A stretch of 36,006 bases of DNA from the NCBI GenBank assembly GCA_020426845.1, contig JAGQPF010000512.1:1-36006 (forward strand). The letters run 5' to 3'. This document shows, one piece after another, positions 22,061-31,735 of the stretch; positions within the stretch are counted from its first letter, which is position 1, and every line of letters starts with the position of its first letter. The notes under the pieces are model-generated. The model saw only the letters and a list, made by a program, of their open reading frames with translations. It did no database searches and had not been told where the DNA came from. The position numbers and the translations under genes are program-made. The DNA is from Planctomycetales bacterium. GTDB lineage: Bacteria > Planctomycetota > Planctomycetia > Pirellulales > Pirellulaceae.

Positions 22061-24442
22061 CTACGGCAAGCCGTTGGCCCGACGCAGCAGCCACTCGCCC
22101 GTCAGCAACGCGACCAGCGCGGCGGCGGCCCACCAGGAATTCCAAATCGGCTGGGGCGGAAGTGGGCGAATGCGAAGCTGGCGCCCCGACGGCAGGTCGT
22201 CGAGCAAGTCGTCCAATTGCGGCAGCATCACGGCCCGGCCGCCCGTCTCCTTCGCCGCTTCTCGCATGGCTTCGAGGTCCGTTCGCAATCGCGTCTGCTC
22301 CGACTGCGGCGGCTCGATGACAAACGAACAGGTGGGCAAGGCGCCGGGGCTGACCGGATCGGCCAGCCAAGCTCGATAGGAGCCGTCGGGCAACTCATCC
22401 AAACGACCTTCAAACAGCTCGCGACGCTGTCCGGAGCGCTGCAGTCGCAATTGCCGCCGGCGCCCGCCGCTCTCCAGCGACAACAACACGCCGTCGCTTT
22501 CAGCCGGCGCTGCCCGCAGGTTGGAGAACTTGACGCGGAATCGCACCGACTGGCCCCGCGCGTAGCGTTCGGCGTCCGTGGCCAGCTCGACGCCATCGCT
22601 TTCCCCAAGTTTGGCGCGACTCAGCTGACGCAATGTCTGTAGCCAGTAGCGCGCGTAAAATTGGCGTCCCGCCGGGTGCGCCGACCAGCGATAACTCTCG
22701 TCCGTCGCGTGAAAGTGAACCAGCCCAGCGCCGTAGTAACGCGAGCAGACGACAGGTGAGTCCGGCTGGCCGTCGCCACGCGGGGCGGTCAGCAGCACTC
22801 GCACGTCCGGTTTGGCCGGAGCGCGGACGAGCCAATAGAGCGGCGGCATCTTGCGCCACAGCGCATCATTGTCCTCGGGGCGGTCGCTGAGTTGCAGGTG
22901 GGGCGCGTCGGCGCCCAACAACGTCAGCCGCACAGGCCACTCGCGGTCCAGCAGCGCCTCCTCGTGCGGAAACTCCGCATTGCCGAGATCCACCGGCAGC
23001 AGCGGCTCCAACGGCGTCTCGCGCCAGGCCCGCGGCAAGAAGTGCGGTCCGCTCAACAACACCAAGGCGCCGCCCCGCTGTTCGACGAAAGCAACAATGT
23101 CCTCCTGCTGCGACTGCGAAAGACCGCCCGGATCGGCGTCGCCGATGATTAGCACGTCGTAGGACATCAGTTCGTCACGAGTGGCCGGGAACACACGCGC
23201 CGCGTGCGCGTCCTGGCTGGCGTACTCCGGATCGCTGTCCTGCAGCACCGTCGTCAGGGCAAACGCCGAGTCCCCCTCGTCGCGCCGCAGCCCTTGGCTC
23301 AGCAGATTGCGCAGGAATTGAAAGTCGAACGAGGGGTGCCCCTGCAGCATTAAAACGCGAATCGTCTCGTCGCGCACGGAGATCTCGGCTTGAACCTGAT
23401 TGTTCGCCAAGTTGCGTTCGCCCTCTCGAGCAACGGCCACGACGCTGAGGACGTGGTCGCCAGGCTGCTCGGCGCGGTACGAGAGTTTCACGCTGCCGGC
23501 CGCGCGTTCGCCTTCCTGTTGGTCCAGAGCGACTTCAACTTCGTCCAGCACGCGATCGCCATCGCGCAGTTGCACCATGGCGGTGTCGCCATGGGAGCCC
23601 TGCTGCCTGCCGCCCTGGAGATACAGTTTGGCGTGCAGCTGCGCCAGGTCTCCGGGAAAGACGGTCGTTGGATACACCAAGTCGGCCAATCGCAGATCCT
23701 GTTCGAATTGCTCGCTGCCCACTCCCGCGAACCAGAGCGGCACGCCTCGACGTTTGGCATCGTCCGCCGCGTCGCGCAACGACCGGCCCACCGTGTTGAC
23801 TCCGTCGGTGAAGACCAACATCGCGGCGGTGGTTCGCGTCCGCTGAGCCGCCAACAGCTCCGACAAGCCGTCGCCCAGACGCGTGGCCGCGCGGCGCGAC
23901 GTGGGAGCCAATGTCGCCTGACGCAAGGCCTTCTGAATGTCGCCGGCGCCCGCGTCGCGCAGGTCGTCGGCCAGAAACAGCAAACGCAGCCGATAACGCT
24001 GGCTCAGTCGTCGCAGTCGGCGACCGTCGTCATCCAGCAACCGTTGCCGCACCTGCTCAAACCGATTGGCCGGCGAGCCCTCGGCGCCGTCGACCTGCGC
24101 CATGCTCTGCGAGTCGTCGACAACCAACAACAGCTCGGGCAAGTCGGTCTCATAGCGACGCCAGGAGGCGCCGAACATCATCCACGCCAATACAGCCAGC
24201 GAGCCCAATCGCAGCAGCGGCAACAGTCGCAGCCATCGCCGCGCTCGGCGACGCTCGCTGGAGGACGGTTGCGAGTCATGCATGTTGAGCGCCGCGCGAA
24301 TCTGACTCCGATAGCAACGCAGGACAAACACGGCGGTCGCCAGTGCCAGCAGAATCGTCAACCAGGCTGGCAGAGGCCACGAATATTGCAGGCTCCGTTC
24401 GCCGTCGCCGTCCAGTCCGAGCCACCGGGAAAGCTGTCTCAT
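22061..24442 (-). CDS. VWA and glutamine-amidotransferase-like membrane protein
   Basis: A 793-aa protein. Two transmembrane helices lie near residues 23-42 and 72-90. A von Willebrand A domain follows, with the metal site DDSQS (109-113) in LLLVVDDSQSMAQVD and FTDGVNTVG as a later ligand. A middle segment DVLIIGDADPGG and GGALVLLSGPHFL resembles the class I glutamine-amidotransferase-like domain seen in planctomycete partners of BatA proteins. The chain ends in a helix near the C-terminus (WWAAAALVALLTGEWLLRR). The ATG at 24442 overlaps the stop of the BatA-VWA gene by ATGA, which fixes the start; an open frame continues beyond it. Such proteins act with MoxR ATPases, probably in envelope stress or assembly, but the substrate is unknown. 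Confidence 0.85.
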   Translation of the reverse strand: MRQLSRWLGLDGDGERSLQYSWPLPAWLTILLALATAVFVLRCYRSQIRAALNMHDSQPSSSERRRARRWLRLLPLLRLGSLAVLAWMMFGASWRRYETDLPELLLVVDDSQSMAQVDGAEGSPANRFEQVRQRLLDDDGRRLRRLSQRYRLRLLFLADDLRDAGAGDIQKALRQATLAPTSRRAATRLGDGLSELLAAQRTRTTAAMLVFTDGVNTVGRSLRDAADDAKRRGVPLWFAGVGSEQFEQDLRLADLVYPTTVFPGDLAQLHAKLYLQGGRQQGSHGDTAMVQLRDGDRVLDEVEVALDQQEGERAAGSVKLSYRAEQPGDHVLSVVAVAREGERNLANNQVQAEISVRDETIRVLMLQGHPSFDFQFLRNLLSQGLRRDEGDSAFALTTVLQDSDPEYASQDAHAARVFPATRDELMSYDVLIIGDADPGGLSQSQQEDIVAFVEQRGGALVLLSGPHFLPRAWRETPLEPLLPVDLGNAEFPHEEALLDREWPVRLTLLGADAPHLQLSDRPEDNDALWRKMPPLYWLVRAPAKPDVRVLLTAPRGDGQPDSPVVCSRYYGAGLVHFHATDESYRWSAHPAGRQFYARYWLQTLRQLSRAKLGESDGVELATDAERYARGQSVRFRVKFSNLRAAPAESDGVLLSLESGGRRRQLRLQRSGQRRELFEGRLDELPDGSYRAWLADPVSPGALPTCSFVIEPPQSEQTRLRTDLEAMREAAKETGGRAVMLPQLDDLLDDLPSGRQLRIRPLPPQPIWNSWWAAAALVALLTGEWLLRRANGLP

Positions 24443-26808
24443 CGCGCCGCTCCCTGCCTGCTGGCGCGTGGGCTCGAGCACCAGCATTCGGCGAGCAACA
24501 GGACAAACATCGTCGCCAGCAGCCAGCGAAACAGACTCGCGTCGGCACGCGATTCCGTCAGCACCTGTTGTCCAGTGTCGGGCTGCAACAATTTGGGCAG
24601 GCGGGCCGAGTCCAACGGAGTCAGATCGCTCTCCCGGGTGTCGACGTTCACCGCGCGATAGGCAACCGACGCATCGACCGACGAGGTGGAGTCCACATTG
24701 CTCGCGTCGGGCGAGCTGGGGCGTCTCGACCTCGAGCGAACCCGGTACAACCCGCGCTGCGTGGTTTCGGCGAAAAACCAACGGCCGTCAACGTCCAGCC
24801 CTAACTGGTGCCGCTGACCTCCCGGTGTCAGCAGTTCGAGGTCGGGCTCGCGCCGGGCGAACCCATGCAACGGAGCACCCACGGTCACATTCAGCGCAGG
24901 CCCGGGCGAGGACGCCAGATGGATGAACAGCTGTTGCATCAACGGCAGGAAGCTCGGCCATTGTGGCATCGCCGTCCACGGCTCCTGGCCAATCGATGGC
25001 AACTCCGCTGGCGGCGACGGATTGCCATCGGTCGCAGTCGGCGCATCCAATCGCTGAAAGCTCGACTGCAGTGAGCCGGCGGTCGCGCACAACACACAAC
25101 GCCCGTCGCCCCACAGTCGCGACAAGAACAGCGGGTCGCCATTCTCCAGCCGCAATACAACTTCGGCGTCCTCAACCGGCTCGAGCATAAAATAGCGATT
25201 GACGGGCATTGATCGCAGACCGGCCCGCTCGTGTCCACGGAACACGGAGACGATCGCGTGGCGATAATCGAGCGGGTCGACGCCCTGATGCTCTGTCTTG
25301 AGGTCGCCAATTCGCGCGGGTAGCAGCGGTGTCAGCGTCTCGTTGGACGCCGGCCCGGTCGCGCCGCTCGCGCTTCTCGCGCCGGTGGCTGTCGCAGCGT
25401 CCTCGCGAGCCGCGACATGCCGGCTGTTGTAGCCATCTGCCTGCACTTGGTCGCCCAAGAACACCAACAGCCCTCCCCCGGAGGACACATAGCGAGCCAG
25501 TTGGCGGGCCTCGTTGGCGCCGAGTCGCGCGACGTTGGAAAGGATCACGCAGTCATAGTCGGACAATTCCGTCTCAACCAAAGCTGCTTCCGATCGCACG
25601 TCCACTTGCAGCGGCCCGTCGGTGGTCGGGGCCAATGCCAGCGCCAGCTCACGAGCATCGCCGGCACGGCCTTCGACCGCCAGCGCGCGAAGACGGTCGC
25701 GGACCAGAAAACAGTGGCGGCGCTGGTCGTCTGCGGTTAGGGCGTCGGCATCGACGCGAGCTTCCAGCCAATGCTCACCGGGTTCGCGAACCACCAGCGG
25801 AATGGACAGCTGTTGCACGCCTTGTTCAGGTGGCTGCAGCGCGCGTGTGGCGACTTCTTCGCCGTCCATCAACAGCGTCAATGTCCCCTCCGCTGCGCCA
25901 CCGTGATGCGATTGTACCGCCACTTCCACCGTGAAGGGCGAGTGGATCACCGGCAGCGGCTCGCGAATGCCAAGTTGCGTCACGGCCAGGTTTCGAGGCA
26001 CAACGGCAACGCCGACAGAGACGAGCCGAGTGGTCGCCAATTCGGACATCGCGGCGAGTTGGTTCTGGAAGGCGGGGTCCTCCGCCTCGGACCAAGTGAC
26101 GCGGCAAAGATCGGACAGCCAGACAGTCTCTTGTCGCCACGGCTGCGACGGCTGGCGGTTGCGCTCCAACAAGTTGAAGACCAGCGCGAGCGTCGCGCCG
26201 ACAGCGGCGCCGCCATCGCTCAATTCCAGTCCCGTGAGCTCCGCCAACGCCTCTTGAGCGTCGCGTGTTGGCGATGTTGTCAACAGCTCCGGGGCATCCG
26301 TCATTCGCACGATGGAGAACGCGTCGCCCGGAGGCGCGGCGGCAATCAACTGTCGAGCAGCTTGCTTGGCCCGTTCAAACGGAGTGTCGGCGGAGCCATC
26401 AAGCGGCAACGCGTCGCTCGCCGATGCGCCGGCTGCTCGAACCCCCATCGAGTAACTGGCGTCAATCACGATCACATGGTGCACCGGCTCGCCGGCGGCA
26501 GGCCCGACGCCGCGCCAAGGAGCGACGGGATCGGCCAATGCCAACCCGAGCAACAGCAGCGGCAAGACTCGCAGCGTCAACAACAGCCAGCGTTCAATTC
26601 GCAACCGCCGCGCATTCTTGCGGACCGCCGCTTCCAAAAATCGCATCGCGGCCCAGACCACCTCGCGGCGCTGACGGCGGTTCCAAAGATGAATCAAGAT
26701 TGGCGCCGCCGCAGCCAGCGACCAAAGCAACATCCAAGCGTGGCTCATGCCCCAGACGGCAAACAAAGCCTGTCTTGCAACCGCTGGCGGATCGTGCATG
26801 CCGCTCAC
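24439..26808 (-). CDS. BatA-like protein with VWA domain
   Basis: A 789-aa protein. The BatA N-terminal domain (about residues 21-95) has two hydrophobic helices around AAAAPILIHLWNRRQRREVVW and LRVLPLLLLGLALADP. A von Willebrand A domain follows, with DASYS (116-120) as the metal-binding site. The middle is strand-rich and probably periplasmic, and a helix sits near the C-terminus (RWLLATMFVLLLAECW). Both start and stop overlap their neighbours by ATGA, so the genes are translationally chained: DUF58 to BatA-VWA to VWA/amidotransferase-like. The family name comes from Bat proteins of Bacteroides, which affect aerotolerance; the activity here is unproven. Confidence 0.88.
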   Translation of the reverse strand: MSGMHDPPAVARQALFAVWGMSHAWMLLWSLAAAAPILIHLWNRRQRREVVWAAMRFLEAAVRKNARRLRIERWLLLTLRVLPLLLLGLALADPVAPWRGVGPAAGEPVHHVIVIDASYSMGVRAAGASASDALPLDGSADTPFERAKQAARQLIAAAPPGDAFSIVRMTDAPELLTTSPTRDAQEALAELTGLELSDGGAAVGATLALVFNLLERNRQPSQPWRQETVWLSDLCRVTWSEAEDPAFQNQLAAMSELATTRLVSVGVAVVPRNLAVTQLGIREPLPVIHSPFTVEVAVQSHHGGAAEGTLTLLMDGEEVATRALQPPEQGVQQLSIPLVVREPGEHWLEARVDADALTADDQRRHCFLVRDRLRALAVEGRAGDARELALALAPTTDGPLQVDVRSEAALVETELSDYDCVILSNVARLGANEARQLARYVSSGGGLLVFLGDQVQADGYNSRHVAAREDAATATGARSASGATGPASNETLTPLLPARIGDLKTEHQGVDPLDYRHAIVSVFRGHERAGLRSMPVNRYFMLEPVEDAEVVLRLENGDPLFLSRLWGDGRCVLCATAGSLQSSFQRLDAPTATDGNPSPPAELPSIGQEPWTAMPQWPSFLPLMQQLFIHLASSPGPALNVTVGAPLHGFARREPDLELLTPGGQRHQLGLDVDGRWFFAETTQRGLYRVRSRSRRPSSPDASNVDSTSSVDASVAYRAVNVDTRESDLTPLDSARLPKLLQPDTGQQVLTESRADASLFRWLLATMFVLLLAECWCSSPRASRQGAAR

Positions 26809-27722
26809 CTCACCCGCTGCGCGCGTCGCGCCAGGTAGCTTGCCAGCGCCTCATCCAACGGCTGATCGGTCCGCATCGCGACGTAATCCACGCCCTCGGC
26901 CAAACAGCCCTGCTTGAGCATCTCCGCGTGCTCGCGCTGTGCCTCAAGATAGGCCGCTCGAAGCGCGTGTGCGTCGATCACCAGATCCTCGATCCCCTCG
27001 AGACCGTGGAACAGCGTGGGCGAGTCGAACGGAAACTGCTCCTCGGCGGGATCCTGAAGGTGCATGACGATCAGGTCCTGGCGTTGGCGTCGCAAAGCGG
27101 CGAACGCTCCCAGCAGCCGGTCGGGGTCGTCCAACAAATCGCTGATCAGCAACACGACCCCGCGCCGCTGCAGCTGCTCCGCCGCCCGATGCAAGGCGGC
27201 CGACAAGTCGGGGCGCCGCGCGAATGAGAACGTCGGTTCGCCGGGCTGCTCGAGAATCTCCAACAGCTGGCGCAGTTGCTCCGCGGAGCGCGACGCGGGC
27301 AACTGGGCGCGGATCTCGTCGTCCAGCGACATGACACCCACGGCGTCTTGCCCGAGCAAAATCAAATAGGCCAACGCCGCCAACGCGCACTGCGCATATT
27401 CCAGCTTCGACCACGGCGCAAGCTCGCTGCGATACGTCATGCTTTCGCTGACGTCCAGCAGCATGTGGCAGACCAGATTGGTCTCATCCTCGTATCGCTT
27501 CACAACGAACCGATCCGAGCGAGCCAGCACTTTCCAATCGAGATACCGCGGGTCGTCTCCCGGCGCGTAGTTGCGGTGCTCGGCGAATTCAATGGAGAAG
27601 CCGCGGAACGGGCTGCGATGCAGGCCGGCGACGAAGCCCTCGACGACATGGCTCGCCCTCAGCCGCAGGCCGTGCAGCCGCGCGATCAGCTGGGGATCGA
27701 AATATCGTTCGGGAGTCTCCAC
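26805..27722 (-). CDS. DUF58-family protein
   Basis: A 305-aa protein with the DUF58 pattern: FRGFSIEFAEHRNYAPGDDPRYLDWKV followed by RSDRFVVKRYEDET, which is highly conserved in the family. A VWA-like fold is seen in HMLLDVSESMTY. DUF58 proteins partner MoxR ATPases. A GTG start at 27722 is chosen: AAGGA lies eight bases before it, while a TTG two codons earlier (27728) is too close to that site. The stop overlaps the BatA gene start by four bases. It lies 23 bp after the MoxR gene. Confidence 0.85.
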   Translation of the reverse strand: METPERYFDPQLIARLHGLRLRASHVVEGFVAGLHRSPFRGFSIEFAEHRNYAPGDDPRYLDWKVLARSDRFVVKRYEDETNLVCHMLLDVSESMTYRSELAPWSKLEYAQCALAALAYLILLGQDAVGVMSLDDEIRAQLPASRSAEQLRQLLEILEQPGEPTFSFARRPDLSAALHRAAEQLQRRGVVLLISDLLDDPDRLLGAFAALRRQRQDLIVMHLQDPAEEQFPFDSPTLFHGLEGIEDLVIDAHALRAAYLEAQREHAEMLKQGCLAEGVDYVAMRTDQPLDEALASYLARRAQRVR

Positions 27723-27745
27723 GTTCAACGTCCTTGTGGCGCGAG

Positions 27746-28747
27746 TCAGCGTTCCGTCTCGGGGGTTTCCCGCACGAGCCGATCAATCAGGTCGTCGACC
27801 AGCACGCCCTCGGCATCGGCGCGAAAGCTGGTTTTGATGCGATGCCGAAGCGTCGGCAGCGCGACGGCGCGGACATCCTCACACGTGGCGAACTGCCGGC
27901 CGTGCAGAGCCGCTCGCGATTTGGCGCCGAGCACGAGGTGCTGGCTGGCGCGCGGCCCGGCGCCCCAAAGCACGTACTGCTCAATAAAGTCCGGCGCGCC
28001 TTCGCGGCCGCTGCGCGTGCGCCGTGCCAGCCGCAGAGCGTACTTGGCGACATGCTCGGCCACCGGCACGTCGCGCACGACTTGCCCCAAACGCTGGATC
28101 TCCTCGGCCGCCAGCACCTTGGTCACCTCGGCGCGCGAACCTGACGCGCGCTGCACGATCTGCAGCTCGTCCTCCTCGCTCGGGTAGTCGACTTTGACCT
28201 GAAACATGAAGCGATCCAACTGCGCCTCGGGCAGCGGATAGGTCCCCTCCTGCTCAATCGGATTCTGCGTGGCCAACACGAAGAACGGTTGCGGCAACGG
28301 ATGGCGACTGCCGCCGGCGGTGACCTGTCCCTCCTCCATCGCCTCGAGCAACGCGGCCTGCGTCTTGGGCGGTGTGCGGTTGATCTCGTCGGCCAACACC
28401 ACGTTGGCGAAGACCGGCCCGGGCAGAAAGCGAAATCCTCGCTCTCCTGTCGAGCGATCCTCGTGCATCACCTCGGTGCCGGTGATGTCCGCGGGCATCA
28501 GATCGGGCGTGAACTGAATCCGCGAAAAATCCAAAGACAAGGCGGCCGCGAGCGTGCGGATCGTCAACGTCTTCGCCAGGCCGGGTACGCCGACCAACAG
28601 GCAATGCCCTCCGCCGAACAACGCAATCAACAACTCCTCGACCACCAACTGCTGGCCGACGATGACTTTGGCGAGTTCCCGCGTCAAACGCTCAAACGCG
28701 TCATGGAGTTCGGCGGCGGCCTGCAAGTCGTCCCGAGTTTCAGGCAT
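27746..28747 (-). CDS. MoxR-family AAA+ ATPase
   Basis: A 333-aa AAA+ ATPase. Walker A is GVPGLAKT (residues 53-60), Walker B is VVLADE (116-121), followed by INRTPPKTQAALLEAMEEGQV. Sensor-type residues follow in LATQNPIEQEGTYPLPEAQLDRF. MoxR ATPases act as chaperones that mature partner proteins, here most likely the DUF58 and VWA proteins downstream. The ATG at 28747 is preferred over a TTG one codon earlier: GGAG lies seven bases upstream. The gene leads the operon running to 22061, and its upstream region has two short tandem repeats. Confidence 0.93.
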   Translation of the reverse strand: MPETRDDLQAAAELHDAFERLTRELAKVIVGQQLVVEELLIALFGGGHCLLVGVPGLAKTLTIRTLAAALSLDFSRIQFTPDLMPADITGTEVMHEDRSTGERGFRFLPGPVFANVVLADEINRTPPKTQAALLEAMEEGQVTAGGSRHPLPQPFFVLATQNPIEQEGTYPLPEAQLDRFMFQVKVDYPSEEDELQIVQRASGSRAEVTKVLAAEEIQRLGQVVRDVPVAEHVAKYALRLARRTRSGREGAPDFIEQYVLWGAGPRASQHLVLGAKSRAALHGRQFATCEDVRAVALPTLRHRIKTSFRADAEGVLVDDLIDRLVRETPETER

Positions 28748-28797
28748 CAATGGTCTCCGGTAGGGGCCCGTCTCGATTCATGCGTTCTGCCCCCAAG

Positions 28798-28870
28798 AGC
28801 AGATGAGCAGATGCGTAACATTGGTCCGGCCGCGAACAAGGGCGCTGACAATGACGCGGACAATGACGCG
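28798..28870. repeat. Two short tandem duplications upstream of the MoxR operon
   Basis: AGCAGATG occurs twice in tandem (28798-28813) and GACAATGACGCG twice in tandem (28847-28858, 28859-28870). They lie in the 191-bp gap before the MoxR gene. No clear promoter is seen here. Confidence 0.75.
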
Positions 28871-28938
28871 AATTAGGGCGGATCGGGGCGGGTGCTAATG
28901 GTTGATTGTGGCACGCCGGACGGCGACCGTCACCCGGC

Positions 28939-31458
28939 TCAGTCTCGCCCGGGCGGAATTTCGCTGTTGGCGGCGACGGCAGCGGACGGGTCTGTCGCGG
29001 CTGTAACAGCGATCGCGGTCAGGTGATCCGTGCCGGCGATCAACAGCACGTCGTCGACCAGCGAGAGATGTCCGCCGCGCGCTGCTCGCAGTCGAAGATC
29101 GAATGGAGAGCCGATGCCCAACGGTTGCCAACGCCCCGGCGTCGTTGCGGATGCGGCGCCCGGCGCCATGCCCGGGGACAACGGTGGAGCTGACAACACG
29201 GGGCGCAAACGAAACGAAAAGAGGCGGTCCGTCGTGGGCCAGAGAATCGTTTCGCCCGCGATCAACGGACGACCGGCGCCGCGCGGCCGCGGGCCGGCCC
29301 GTGAGCCGCTCTGCGAGCCCCCGCTTGGAAATCGGCAAACGACATGACCCGTGCGGGCGTCGATCCAGTGCAGACGATCTCCCGCCGCGACAACGAATGC
29401 ATCGTCGCCGCCGACGAGATGGACGATGTCCTCGGTGAGCTCGGCGTCCGTGGACCAGACCATCCCGCCGTCGAAGCGATCCAAGGCGATGATGCAGCCC
29501 GTGTCACGGGGCGCCACGATCAGCAACGACCCCAGCACCATGCACGGAGAACTGCCCCTTGCCGCATGCCCTTGACGCTCGTGGCTATTGGGCCGCGCGC
29601 GTCGATACGGCGTTTCCCAGAGTATCTCGCCCGACTCGGCGTTGACGGCGGACACCACGCCCAACGACGTGCAGATGTAGATCACTCCGTCGGCAGCGGC
29701 CAAGGGTGTCGCGGACAACTCATTCCAGACCGGGTCCTCGGGCGATTGCGCTAGCTGGGCCCATGTGCGGCCGCCGGCCAGCCGGGTGCGCCAGCGACGT
29801 CGCCCCGTGGCAATCTCGTAGCAATCGAGACTGAGGGTCGAGCGAACGCCGTCGTTCCACCGCGCGACACCGAACACGTGTCCGCCGACCGGCAACGGCG
29901 CCGCATTGTCGAAGCTCCAGCCCGACGGATCGTCCAAGGGCTGGTCCGGCTGGCAAACCACGGGAAAATTGCCGAGCTGCCGGCCCTGCCGGCTCAAGTC
30001 CATCGCCAGCCATTGCGAGCCGCGCAGGTTGTCGGGATTCGCCGAACTGGTCAGCGGCGAGCCACGGCGCACAAACAGTCGGCCCTGAGCGATGGTGGCG
30101 TCGTAAAACGGCGTGCCAGCATGCGGCGCCGACAACCGCTGGAACTCGTGTTGCCACTCTTCGGCGCGCCAAACCTCGCCTTCGCCACTGCCGAACCGCG
30201 CGGCGCCGGTTCGCAAATGGATCAGCCGCACACGCTGTGGCTCGACCACCGCCACCACGTCTCCCGTGGCACTGACATGATATGGACACAAACCCTGCGG
30301 CTCGCCAGGGCGTCGGTAGCCGCGCAACAGCCGCTCGAACGGCGCTTCGATCTTCTCCAAGGGCAGGCTCCAAAGCCGCTCGCCCAGTTCGATGGCGTCG
30401 CGCGCTCTGCCGCTGCGGCGAGGCTGCTTGCCAATCATCGGCCAGTCCCTGCTGATTGGGACAGCTTGCCAACCCGCGCTTTGCTCGAGCAACTGCCGCA
30501 AGCGTGGCGCCAAAGGCCCCGTGGCGCCGCCCAGCTTCCCGGCGGCGCCCGGATGCAGCGCCTCCAGCAACGCGAGCTCGGCAGCTGCTCGCTCACGATT
30601 CCCCTCGACGACGGATGCCAGCACGAAACGGGCGCGAAGCTCGGCGAGCGGAAGCTCGGTGTCGCCGCAAATGTCTCGCTGCCCGGGTCGCTCGGCGTCC
30701 AGCACCGCCGCCAAATCGGGCCAGTCGTGCGCCGCGTCATCGGCGATTCGTGCCGCGACCGGCCAGAGCGGACCGCCGGGCTGCAAGCCCGTCCAACCGG
30801 GCGGCGCTAGCGGAGCCGAAAGCCCGGGAGAAATCCCGCTCCAATGCCGGCGGGCCACGTCCACCTCACCTTGCTGCAGGGCAACATCTCCCAGCGCCAG
30901 CAGCGCCTCGTCACCGTAGCTGCTGGCCAGCAAGTTCTCGGCGAGGTGGCGCAGCGCCGCGTTGTCCCCTTCCCTGCCCTGCTCCAGCCACTGACGCGCG
31001 AGCGGATCGACCTGGCGGCGATAGATCCGCAAGGCTTCCGAGTCGGCCGGCAGCGAGCACAACAATTGTTGACAGCGGCGGCGAACGGGAATCCAACCGG
31101 GCTGGTCAACTCGCGGCACCAACGGGTCACCCGATGATTCAACCAAACGAATCAGCAGATCGACCGCCTCCTCATGATGACCTCGCTCCAAGAAGTTCAA
31201 CGCTCGATTGAGGCTGGTGCGGATGGCGTTGGAGGCGAGCGGAACGTGCAGCTCCGCCGGCCCGGGATTCTCGATCAGCCGCGCCGTGTCCGGATACGCC
31301 TCATTGGTCGCCGCCGGCTGAGCGAAGGCGACCAACGGCCCCATAAGCACGAGCCAAACTCGCAACAATTGCTCCGCAATGCCGTTTCGTCGGCAACTCG
31401 CAGGCGCGTGGCGTAATGGCGAAGCGTCGAGGATGAAGGGGCGCAGTGAAGATGTCAT
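28939..31458 (-). CDS. PQQ-like beta-propeller protein, exported
   Basis: An 839-aa protein. A signal-like segment (about residues 25-47, RNGIAEQLLRVWLVLMGPLV) follows a short charged N-terminus, ending at AFAQPAA. The first half (about 50-300) is helical and rich in Leu and Ala, with TPR-like heptads. The second half (about 350-800) shows repeating strand patterns such as GVVSAVNAESGEILWETP and DRLHWIDARTGHVVCRF, which are blades of a PQQ-type propeller. Catalytic residues of quinoprotein dehydrogenases are not recognisable, so it is probably a binding protein rather than an enzyme. The start has no clear Shine-Dalgarno. It is divergent from the blaI gene; the two share a 277-bp control region. 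Confidence 0.8.
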   Translation of the reverse strand: MTSSLRPFILDASPLRHAPASCRRNGIAEQLLRVWLVLMGPLVAFAQPAATNEAYPDTARLIENPGPAELHVPLASNAIRTSLNRALNFLERGHHEEAVDLLIRLVESSGDPLVPRVDQPGWIPVRRRCQQLLCSLPADSEALRIYRRQVDPLARQWLEQGREGDNAALRHLAENLLASSYGDEALLALGDVALQQGEVDVARRHWSGISPGLSAPLAPPGWTGLQPGGPLWPVAARIADDAAHDWPDLAAVLDAERPGQRDICGDTELPLAELRARFVLASVVEGNRERAAAELALLEALHPGAAGKLGGATGPLAPRLRQLLEQSAGWQAVPISRDWPMIGKQPRRSGRARDAIELGERLWSLPLEKIEAPFERLLRGYRRPGEPQGLCPYHVSATGDVVAVVEPQRVRLIHLRTGAARFGSGEGEVWRAEEWQHEFQRLSAPHAGTPFYDATIAQGRLFVRRGSPLTSSANPDNLRGSQWLAMDLSRQGRQLGNFPVVCQPDQPLDDPSGWSFDNAAPLPVGGHVFGVARWNDGVRSTLSLDCYEIATGRRRWRTRLAGGRTWAQLAQSPEDPVWNELSATPLAAADGVIYICTSLGVVSAVNAESGEILWETPYRRARPNSHERQGHAARGSSPCMVLGSLLIVAPRDTGCIIALDRFDGGMVWSTDAELTEDIVHLVGGDDAFVVAAGDRLHWIDARTGHVVCRFPSGGSQSGSRAGPRPRGAGRPLIAGETILWPTTDRLFSFRLRPVLSAPPLSPGMAPGAASATTPGRWQPLGIGSPFDLRLRAARGGHLSLVDDVLLIAGTDHLTAIAVTAATDPSAAVAANSEIPPGRD

Positions 31459-31664
31459 CAGATCAGCGGAGCAATCACGAGGAGGGGTCTTGTTTCCGCC
31501 ATCCTAACAGCCTGCCGAAAAAGACCCCACCGGCAACGGGAACGGCCTTCCATCGACGGGAATACGCAGTCTCGACTCTGCCGCATTCCGGATCTAACAC
31601 ACGGTCCCCTTTTTCGCCCATTTCGCATGCGCGATCCCGAGTTCTCCGTCCACTCACGAAAAAA

Positions 31665-31710
31665 TGTTGACACCACGTCGACACGTCGATATGTTTACAT
31701 AGCGTCAACA
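31665..31710 (+). promoter_or_regulatory. Strong sigma-70-type promoter with operator-like dyads for blaI
   Basis: TTGACA (31667-31672) and TATGTT (31690-31695) are separated by exactly 17 bp. The region also has an outer inverted pair TGTTGAC (31665-31671) and GTCAACA (31704-31710), and a local dyad ATGTttACAT (31691-31700) over the -10 box. A tandem ACGTCGAC/ACGTCGAT (31675-31690) lies in the spacer. Dyads over a promoter fit autorepression by the BlaI-type protein encoded 26 bp further on. The site is not the classical TACAnnTGTA of MecI/BlaI operators, and the binding itself is inferred. Confidence 0.6.
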
Positions 31711-31735
31711 AAACACACCCCGAGCGGAGGAAGCG

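Noticed and set aside
23390..26838. Long plus-strand open frames over the BatA and VWA genes
   Set aside because: They are antisense to well-supported minus-strand genes joined by ATGA overlaps. Their residues show no domains.
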